Origin: CAKZNE01 sp963976435
GTDB lineage: Bacteria > Bacteroidota > Bacteroidia > Flavobacteriales > Schleiferiaceae
Length of the DNA: 64,000 bases
Assembly (NCBI GenBank): GCA_963976435.1
Contig: CAXBKQ010000001.1
Coordinates: forward strand, 200,405 to 264,404
Direction of reading: 5' to 3'
Part shown: positions 58,706-64,000 of the stretch, one piece after another
Layout: each line of letters starts with the position of its first letter
How positions within the stretch are numbered: position 1 is the first letter of the stretch
Position numbers and translations under genes: made by a program
Notes under the pieces: model-generated
The model's database searches: none
What the model was told of the DNA's origin: nothing
The model's input: only the letters and a program-made list of their open reading frames with translations

Positions 58706-60193
58706 CTAAAATATTGGTTTTACACTTTGGGGATGGCTTATTCTATTTTTAGGGTCGTATTGCATTTTTATTTTTTGAAGCTCTTTGTAATTCTCCTCTC
58801 CCCAATAGGCATTATCCCAATTTTTAAAGTTTAGATTTGGATAGTTTCGATATTGACGATGAATCCCATTCTCATAAATAATATTTTGAACTTCATCAAA
58901 TTCAGAGAGTAGGGAATCTGGGTTTCTTCCTTCTTCCCAATAGGCTTGTAATTCTGATAAATAGGCCATTTTACGATGGGGATAACATGATTTTTCTTCG
59001 AATTTATCATCCCCTATTTTTCCTCCTAAGGTGTTAATTTGAAAAATTAGTCCAGCACCATTTACTATTTTCTCTAAAACAGGTTCTATAAATTTTTCAA
59101 TATGGGCGTAATTTTTATAATAACCTGCCGATGAATTTTTAAAAGGTATAGGATATTGAACCCCATAATAGGTTTTTAAAGACTTGGCCAAATTTCTAGG
59201 TCCTCCTTTTGAAGTTTTATCACAAATAACTTCTAAACTATGTATCATGGAATCAATTCTAGAATCCAAATCTTCATAGTGGGTTAATAATATGGTAAGG
59301 GTCTTTCGATTTAAAACAAAGGCTGAAAAAGCATGATCGGGTAATTTCCCTGATTCTTCAAACCAAATTTTAAGGATGGAATTTGCTCTTTCTACATCTA
59401 ATTTAAAAGCTTTAAACCTATGCCTTGTAAAAGAAGCCGGTGCATTTTGGCTTTTAAACTTCATTTCTGTTACAATACCAAAATTCCCATTCCCTCCTCC
59501 TTTTAGGGCCCATAATAATTCCGGATTGTCTTGAGTTTTTATAAGTCTGGCATCACCATCAACCATGCTCGCTTCCAATAAATGATCGCAGCTTAATCCA
59601 TACTTTCTGCTAAAAAACCCATATCCACCACCTAGGGCCAATCCACCTAAGCCAACAGTTCCACAAGAACCAGCGGGAAGTATCTTTTTTTTGGGCAGAG
59701 TAAAATCATAAAGATCACGTAGTAGCGCGGCGGGTTGAGCAATAATAGTATCATTTTCTCCCCAGCTCAGCTTATTCATTAAAGACAAATTAATTTGCAT
59801 CCCCCCATCGTTAGAGGAAAACCCTTCAAAACTATGTCCTCCACTTTTTACTGAAATTGCCAATTCATTTTCTATGGCATATTGCACTGCTTCTTGTACA
59901 CCTTCGCTATTTTGGCAAAGAGCAATGATTTTGGGCTTTTGTTGGATTCTTAGATTGAAGGAAATATTATTCTCAGCATAGGAAGCTTGATCCTTTTGAA
60001 AATAACTCACATTTTGGCTATTGAAATAATCAAAAGGTTTTTTGGGTTCAGCAGGAAGACTTTCCTTCTTTGGTTTTTCCTTTAGTTCCTTGGGATTTTT
60101 TTCAGCCCCTATTCCACAAGACGGAAGTATTAAACTAAATCCGGAAAGAGCCATTAATTTTACTATTTCCCTCCTTTGATATTTTTTATCCAT
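58706..60193 (-). CDS. Tat-exported lipoprotein FAD oxidase (BBE-like)
   Basis: A 495-residue FAD-linked oxidase of the berberine-bridge-enzyme family. The N-terminus YQRREIVKLMALSGFSLILPSC combines a twin-arginine-like pair with a lipobox Cys (about residue 26), so it should be exported folded with FAD and lipid-anchored. The FAD domain shows KSGGHSFEG with the His that is covalently bound in this family, and PAGSCGTVGLGGLALGGGYG with the Cys that forms the second covalent bond. The C-terminal BBE domain ends YRNYPNLNF and YWGEENYKEL. Likely substrates are carbohydrates or alcohols. First gene of the minus-strand run before mltG. Confidence 0.87.
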   Translation of the reverse strand: MDKKYQRREIVKLMALSGFSLILPSCGIGAEKNPKELKEKPKKESLPAEPKKPFDYFNSQNVSYFQKDQASYAENNISFNLRIQQKPKIIALCQNSEGVQEAVQYAIENELAISVKSGGHSFEGFSSNDGGMQINLSLMNKLSWGENDTIIAQPAALLRDLYDFTLPKKKILPAGSCGTVGLGGLALGGGYGFFSRKYGLSCDHLLEASMVDGDARLIKTQDNPELLWALKGGGNGNFGIVTEMKFKSQNAPASFTRHRFKAFKLDVERANSILKIWFEESGKLPDHAFSAFVLNRKTLTILLTHYEDLDSRIDSMIHSLEVICDKTSKGGPRNLAKSLKTYYGVQYPIPFKNSSAGYYKNYAHIEKFIEPVLEKIVNGAGLIFQINTLGGKIGDDKFEEKSCYPHRKMAYLSELQAYWEEGRNPDSLLSEFDEVQNIIYENGIHRQYRNYPNLNFKNWDNAYWGEENYKELQKIKMQYDPKNRISHPQSVKPIF

Positions 60194-60280
60194 GCTAATC
60201 TAAAGAACCAAATTTATCAATTAATATGGGAATTCAATTCCCGGAAAATCATTATTCTGAATTTTAAAAAATTAACAGGA

Positions 60281-60366
60281 AGCTATACTCTTCCTATCGA
60301 AATTTTGCTATTCCTCTAGGCACAAATTAGCTAATGTTTTGGTAAAGGTTTTAGATTGAGGGTGAA
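60281..60366 (-). pseudogene. Decayed Rhs fragment
   Basis: On the minus strand this reads LANLCLEE, a stop, then QNFDRKS, corresponding to LTNLGLEENKDFDRKS of the Rhs fragment at 62369-62455 to which it is about 70 percent identical by eye. It is a short duplicated relic, in the same orientation, next to repeat copy 1. Confidence 0.6.
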
Positions 60367-60420
60367 CTGAATATAATCGCGTGGTAGATTAGGACACGCA
60401 CAAATGTGCGCGCCAGAGGG
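60366..60420 (+). repeat. 55-bp palindromic repeat, copy 1
   Basis: Starts ACTGAATATAATCGCGTGGT and contains the hairpin CGCAC-aaat-GTGCG and the tail CGCCAGAGGG. It is 54/55 identical to copy 3. Confidence 0.85.
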
Positions 60421-60451
60421 ATCTGCAATGATTTTTTAATTGACTGAACTT

Positions 60452-60506
60452 CTCTAAATCAATCGTGTGGTAGATTGGGGCACGCACAAATGTGAGCGCC
60501 AGAGGG
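60452..60506 (+). repeat. 55-bp palindromic repeat, copy 2
   Basis: Same unit as copies 1 and 3 from AATCGTGTGGTAGATT onward, with GTGAGCGCC in place of GTGCGCGCC, which weakens the hairpin. The first eight bases are divergent. Confidence 0.8.
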
Positions 60507-60507
60507 T

Positions 60508-60562
60508 ACTGAATATAATCGCGTGGTAGATTAGGACACGCACAAATGTGCGCGCCAGGGGG
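60508..60562 (+). repeat. 55-bp palindromic repeat, copy 3
   Basis: Differs from copy 1 by one base near the end (CAGGGGG for CAGAGGG). It starts one base after copy 2 ends, so copies 2 and 3 are tandem while copy 1 is separated by 31 bp. Confidence 0.85.
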
Positions 60563-60594
60563 CAAAAGGATATAGTAAATCCTAGCTTTACATT

Positions 60595-61023
60595 CTAAAG
60601 GTAACAAACAGGGAATTGAAAATTCTGTTTATAATTACCTGGTTTAAGCTTACAGTAAATCTTAAATTCATACTCTCTCAGTACATCCTTGACAATATTT
60701 TCAATTGAAAAACCATGCTTTCTTAAATAATCCGATGATTCAAATTCATTCATACTTTGTTTCATTCCGTTACCTAAAATTATACCCCCCTTAATTTTGA
60801 AATCAGTTTGCGTCAAAATTGAATCCCCATCCCATGAAAATATTAGATCAAGTTGGATATAAATTTTTGTAGAATCATTTTTGCATGTTGATATATCCAA
60901 GGAGTTATAATCAACTCCAAAACAATGAATTGGAAAATAGTCTTGTCCATTCATTAAATTTGTAATTAGTAAAAAAGGTAAAAGAAAACTCCGTGCTTGT
61001 GGTAAATAATTTTTGGAATCCAT
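60595..61023 (-). CDS. Small exported orphan protein (142 residues)
   Basis: A short protein with a hydrophobic N-terminus (about 11-27, ARSFLLPFLLITNLMNG) that looks like a signal peptide, followed by a beta-rich domain containing two Cys and the segment FKIKGGIILGNGMKQSMNEFE. I recognise no family. It lies between repeats and pseudogene remnants, immediately after copy 3 on the other strand. By position and size it could be an orphan immunity protein or a displaced cassette; this is inference. Could also be a fragment. Confidence 0.5.
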   Translation of the reverse strand: MDSKNYLPQARSFLLPFLLITNLMNGQDYFPIHCFGVDYNSLDISTCKNDSTKIYIQLDLIFSWDGDSILTQTDFKIKGGIILGNGMKQSMNEFESSDYLRKHGFSIENIVKDVLREYEFKIYCKLKPGNYKQNFQFPVCYL

Positions 61024-61112
61024 TGCTTAATTATTTTAAATATAGGATAAAAATCCTTGATTAAAGGCTTTTTTCAATTTTGAGTTCTAAGAGGTATTCA
61101 CTACACCAACCC

Positions 61113-61454
61113 TTACCTCTTCAACTCCTCGCAATCAGCGTAAAGACAATATTCAACTGAACAATAAAAATCATTCAACTTTTTGTCCTTGTAATTTATC
61201 TTTGTCGGAAGTTTCATCCATCCTTCCAATCCATCCTTCCTGGTTGCAGGTTTAATTGCCACAGAATTTCCAATTTTTGACAACCATTCTACATTCTCGT
61301 AGGGAATTGCAATGGTATCAGATCCCAATACTGCAATAAGTTGCTTGGGCTAACTTAACAAATCAAAGTGCCAAGCCTTACTGGCTAAAAGTACTCTATC
61401 CTCCTTGTTACCATAGAATTCAATAAACTCCCAATTACCCTCGCAATCTATAAT
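61113..61454 (-). pseudogene. Broken small gene with in-frame amber stop
   Basis: The minus-strand frame reads 34 codons of protein-like sequence (DCEGNWEFIEFYGNKEDRV, then ASKAWHFDLLS), a TAG at 61350-61352, and then continues in the same frame for about 78 codons (PKQLIAVLGSDTIAIPYENVEW...YCSVEYCLYADCEELKR). The 5' end is also lost, next to repeat copy 4. An active stretch could restart at the TTG at 61328, but the pattern is that of a decayed cassette gene. Family unknown. Confidence 0.6.
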
Positions 61455-61468
61455 TTATGTATCTTCTG

Positions 61469-61502
61469 AATTAGAGACAGGCACAAATGTGCGCGGCAGA
61501 GG
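61469..61502 (+). repeat. Degenerate copy 4 of the palindromic repeat
   Basis: GGCACAAATGTGCGCGGCAGAGG and flanking GAATTAGAGACA match the second half of the 55-bp unit with several changes. It sits at the 5' end of the broken gene. Confidence 0.65.
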
Positions 61503-61626
61503 CTTACTTCGTTTAGGATGAATGAAGTGGGATAAGCCTTTGCTTAATGACATTGAGTGCGGCAGCGGGGGATATAGATAGCTAATACGTAAATCTATAA
61601 TAGCTCTCAAAGCACTAAACCACCCA

Positions 61627-62067
61627 TTATTTGTTTTTTAGATAGACTCTATTACTATCCAAATAATTCACCCCAACACCTCCGATTTCATCACCCGAAA
61701 TTTCTATTATTAATTCAAGTTGAATGTCCGTCTGCGAGTTTGAAAAATATACTACTCTATATTCTGGAATATCTCCATACGGGTCAAAAGCAGTAATAAT
61801 TGAATCTAAAAAATAGTAATTTTTCAACACTAAACTATCTTCTGTGTTGACGATATTAAAGGATTTTGAAAATTCCACACTATCACAATTTCGTGCAAGA
61901 TGATACTTATCAACAATAGTGATCAAATTACCTTCATGATCAAAAGGTACATTAGGAATCTCTAAACTAAAAATATAACTCAGAGTTTTGCAATCCGTTG
62001 ACTGGCAATCTCCTAAACTATTATAAACTAATAAGGAAAAGCTAAAAAACAGAACTATTTGTTTCAT
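61627..62067 (-). CDS. Small exported orphan protein coupled to an Rhs fragment
   Basis: A 146-residue protein with a Sec signal peptide (MKQIVLFFSFSLLVYNSLGD, cleavage near 19) and a beta-rich mature part containing three Cys near its start (CQSTDCKT) and one in ARNCDS. I recognise no family. Its ATG overlaps the stop of the upstream Rhs fragment as ATGA, the same coupling seen between the Rhs-JAMM tail and the next small exported gene. It therefore has the position of an immunity gene whose toxin has decayed. This is inference from position. Confidence 0.6.
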   Translation of the reverse strand: MKQIVLFFSFSLLVYNSLGDCQSTDCKTLSYIFSLEIPNVPFDHEGNLITIVDKYHLARNCDSVEFSKSFNIVNTEDSLVLKNYYFLDSIITAFDPYGDIPEYRVVYFSNSQTDIQLELIIEISGDEIGGVGVNYLDSNRVYLKNK

Positions 62068-62486
62068 ATTTTAGGTATAGTTGGGGTAGTTTCATTTCTA
62101 TTGTACATATTCTCTCCAAAAGGACTGTAGACAAAATATTGGTGGATATGTCCATTATCATTGGTGATCATATCGCCATCGCGGCAGGCTGGCTCCTCGG
62201 GAAATTTATTCACTGGATAAATTTCATTTCCTCGGCCCTCAAGGTAATTTGGATGGTACCAATATCTTTCCCTTGTATAATAATAGTCATTCTCATCATC
62301 AGGATCCTCCCCTGTTTCTGTACTTCCATACATAGAAAGATCAAAATACTCTTCCATTTTTGGCGCTTGGTCCATACTCTTTCTGTCGAAATCTTTGTTT
62401 TCTTCTAGGCCTAAATTAGTTAATATTTTTGGGGAAGATTTGGTTACTGGGTTCCGAAATGAACGCTCCGCTAGTCGAGGAAGGAA
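62064..62486 (-). pseudogene. Rhs-repeat protein fragment
   Basis: An open minus-strand frame without a family start, running from a stop at 62487-62489. It reads NPVTKSSPKILTNLGLEENK, then YYYTRERYWYHPNYL, a degenerate insert, and NDNGHIHQYFVYSPFGENMY, which is the segment just before the Rhs core in Bacteroidota Rhs proteins (YHPDHLG..., QYFxYxPFGE). The core itself (RYRFNGKE...) is missing, and the frame ends NETTPTIPKI. A 103-residue protein could start at 62375. It is coupled by ATGA to the small exported gene. I interpret it as a truncated, displaced Rhs tail. Confidence 0.7.
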
Positions 62487-62623
62487 TCAAATTTCGGTCA
62501 TCATGATACCACACGATTCAATCTTACGGCAGCGGGGTAATAATTCCAGTTTGTACTGATAGCTTAAATTTTCTTTGGCTCTGTAAATAAAATATATACA
62601 TTAGAGTGAAAGTGTGAGCCTAA
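62376..62623. other. Remnant spacer in the Rhs region
   Basis: It contains the start part of the Rhs fragment, an inverted repeat CCGAAAT (62454-62460)/ATTTCGG (62491-62497), TACCACACGATT (62507-62518, the reverse complement of part of repeat copy 2) and CGGCAGCGGGG (62527-62537), which also occurs at 61560-61570. No intact gene. Confidence 0.5.
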
Positions 62624-63151
62624 TTACCGGTCTGAACAAGTACAGCCATGTTTATTAAATTTCAACCTAGTCCCGACAAGCTCATATTGACAAAATATTT
62701 GATTGCGAGTCGCTGGTCGTTTATAGCTTTCAGGAAGCAATTGAGAAAAGTTTATGGTCTGGTGATTATCGGATTTAAAGTTGATCCAAAAATAGTTATA
62801 AGAAAAATCGACAAAAACAAAACCATTATCAAACTTTAGTACTCCTGCAAAGCTAGGCCGATACTTTTCGTATAAAACGAATGGTACTATTTCAAAAACA
62901 AAATAAGCCTTTACCTGATTATTCTCAAAATCCATTTCAGAAACCTTGGCATAGACTGACAAGACATATTTGGGTTGTAAGGAATCTAATTGCATACAAT
63001 TTAAACTATCAAGAATGGCCATAAAATCTAGCTTTAGATCCGGCTCTGCGAGTTCTAAAACAGGATACTCTACTTCACGATGGGATTGACCAAGTAAATG
63101 GAATTGAGCTGCGAGCAAAATAATTAAAGTGAAAAAATTATTCTTTAACAT
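62624..63151 (-). CDS. Small exported protein, candidate immunity protein
   Basis: A 175-residue protein starting MLKNNFFTLIILLAAQFHLL, a Sec signal peptide cleaved near residue 22 (LLGQS). A longer frame to 63319 overlaps the toxin gene by its whole extension and is not signal-like, so I reject it. The mature part is alpha/beta with DFMAILDSLNC, VYAKVSEMDFENNQVKAYFVFEIVPFVLYE and a Cys pair near the end (GCTCSDR). No family recognised. It overlaps the end of the Rhs-JAMM gene by 14 bp, the usual position of an immunity gene. Export would place it in the periplasm, where it could neutralise incoming toxin. Immunity is inferred from position. Confidence 0.65.
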   Translation of the reverse strand: MLKNNFFTLIILLAAQFHLLGQSHREVEYPVLELAEPDLKLDFMAILDSLNCMQLDSLQPKYVLSVYAKVSEMDFENNQVKAYFVFEIVPFVLYEKYRPSFAGVLKFDNGFVFVDFSYNYFWINFKSDNHQTINFSQLLPESYKRPATRNQIFCQYELVGTRLKFNKHGCTCSDR

Positions 63152-64000
63152 AATTATAAGTTGATTTTTGGTATGGTCCTGCTTGGGGAATTGGGCTAGT
63201 ATCTTGCTTAAGGTGAGGCCAGTATCTTGTAAATCCTGATACAGAATAAATTTCACGATGTGCTTCTGGAAAATGGTTAATAGCAACATCGGCATCCTCT
63301 TTTGATGGACCACCATCACCAGGATGATTATGTAATTGATATATTAATGTTTCACCGCTCATTAGAGAGGAAGATTCTCCTTCCTCTCTAAAAGAACCAA
63401 TTTCAAAATACTCCAAATTTCCAGTTTTTGAATAATTATAACAAAATTCTTTAGTGGTTACCTCATCCATAAACTCAATGAAACTTACCGCATCCTCATG
63501 ACCTCCAGAATAATACCTATCCAGTTTCCTTTGCTCAGTTCTATCATTTCGACTGTCATGACCATTAACCATCAATGATCTTTGTTTTTTTACTTGCAAA
63601 TAAGTTACCTTCTTCTTTCCCCATTGGTCTGTCCCAGTAAATTCATTTACAAACTCCTCACCTTCCTTTTTTTCATAATTTGAATTAACTGAACAAACCT
63701 CTCCTTTCTCGTTGCGAACATATCTTTGATCATCTACTTTTTCAACCTTTCCATCTCTTCCTACTTCGTAACTAGTTAATCCTTTTGGATCAATAAAAAT
63801 AATGGGGTTGTTTTTCACAAAGTGGTACGGCATTAATTGGGGATCTCTTGAGAACAAAGGATCCACACTCAACCAAACCGAAATCTTAGGATCATAATAC
63901 CTTGCACCGTAGTAGCCATTACCCGTCTCCGGATCAAGTTCCTTCCCATTAAAACGATAACGACTATTAAAATCTGAATTTCTATTGTATTGGTACATAT
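63138..64000 (-). CDS. Rhs protein tail with JAMM/JAB-type toxin domain (5' partial)
   Basis: The gene continues beyond the right edge; 287 codons are visible and the ATG at 63998 is probably internal. Counting from that ATG, residues 12-45 are the Rhs core (RYRFNGKELDPETGNGYYGARYYDP, written here as RYRFNGKELD and YYGARYYDP) with WLSVDP and the pre-tip NPIIFIDPKG at 64-73, the point where Rhs tips are swapped. The C-terminal domain has HNHPGDGGPSKEDAD at 223-237, a JAMM-like metal site (HxH, Ser232, Asp235) and Glu199 upstream as the possible catalytic Glu. This resembles the Tox-JAB/JAB-like toxin families of polymorphic toxins, which may be isopeptidases. It overlaps a small exported candidate immunity gene. 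Confidence 0.85.
   Translation of the reverse strand, partial: MYQYNRNSDFNSRYRFNGKELDPETGNGYYGARYYDPKISVWLSVDPLFSRDPQLMPYHFVKNNPIIFIDPKGLTSYEVGRDGKVEKVDDQRYVRNEKGEVCSVNSNYEKKEGEEFVNEFTGTDQWGKKKVTYLQVKKQRSLMVNGHDSRNDRTEQRKLDRYYSGGHEDAVSFIEFMDEVTTKEFCYNYSKTGNLEYFEIGSFREEGESSSLMSGETLIYQLHNHPGDGGPSKEDADVAINHFPEAHREIYSVSGFTRYWPHLKQDTSPIPQAGPYQKSTYNYVKE

Larger units (their letters stand above)
60194..60594. other. Repeat-rich 400-bp spacer at the edge of the Rhs region
   Basis: Between the oxidase gene and the first small orphan gene lies a decayed Rhs piece (60281-60366) and three copies of a 55-bp palindromic repeat. No intact gene is present; frames here are repeat reading. Confidence 0.6.

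Noticed and set aside
60366..60562. CRISPR array
   Set aside because: Repeat spacing is irregular (31 bp, then 1 bp), the units are longer than CRISPR repeats, and no cas genes are nearby.
60389..60607. 72-codon minus-strand frame across the 55-bp repeats
   Set aside because: The translation is repeated reading of the palindromic repeats (CACP...), so it is not a protein gene.

Overview
The window is an AT-rich chromosomal segment from a member of the Bacteroidota, most likely a marine flavobacterial-type lineage (Flavobacteriales, Cryomorphaceae/Schleiferiaceae-like; the rank below phylum is inference). The support is a PorD-type type IX secretion (T9SS) component, three proteins with T9SS C-terminal sorting domains, lipoproteins with an SC lipobox, a CarboxypepD_reg/TonB receptor, ECF sigma factors paired with membrane partners, and several promoters with the Bacteroidota -7 box TAnnTTTG. 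I saw no rRNA, tRNA or CRISPR array.

Layout. 0-3.3 kb: end of coaBC, a porD-like gene and recN, co-directional and tightly packed. 3.5-7.7 kb: a BtuG-like surface beta-propeller lipoprotein translationally coupled to a divergent CobT homologue, then a DUF6580 membrane protein/FAD oxidoreductase pair on the other strand and an XRE regulator; this may be a cobamide acquisition locus. 7.8-14 kb: PhoD-like phosphatase, M14 carboxypeptidase, MazG-like pyrophosphohydrolase, two VOC proteins, a ribosome hibernation factor and a TPR protein. 14-25 kb: a small gene behind a 12-bp tandem repeat, a large secreted orphan, a membrane protein fused to a GH25 lysozyme, an outer-membrane protein plus lipoprotein, a LytTR two-component system, an ABC-F ATPase and yjdM/phnA. 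25-34 kb: an ECF sigma factor coupled to a TM/beta-barrel protein and a T9SS surface protein, then ankyrin, lipoprotein and outer-membrane genes. 34-44 kb: a NarL-type two-component system, an OMPLA-like phospholipase, a MocR regulator divergent from a flavin-fold protein, a cold-shock protein divergent from a DEAD-box helicase, and a T9SS M1 peptidase. 45-55 kb: a large TonB receptor, a PKD/T9SS protein, a cysteine dioxygenase/cysteine sulfinate decarboxylase operon (hypotaurine/taurine synthesis) and a SigK/RskA-type pair. 54.6-60.2 kb: five minus-strand genes including psd, an NAPE-PLD-like hydrolase, mltG and a bicovalent-flavin oxidase.

60.2-64 kb is the accessory end: an Rhs protein tail with a JAMM/JAB-type C-terminal toxin runs off the right edge and overlaps a small exported protein (candidate immunity protein). 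Beyond it lie displaced Rhs fragments, small exported orphan genes, a pseudogene with one in-frame stop, and a family of about 55-bp repeats carrying a CGCAC-aaat-GTGCG hairpin. This looks like a polymorphic-toxin cassette graveyard.

The strongest leads are the Rhs/JAMM region with its repeats, the hypotaurine operon with a eukaryote-like dioxygenase active site, and the BtuG-CobT-DUF6580 locus.
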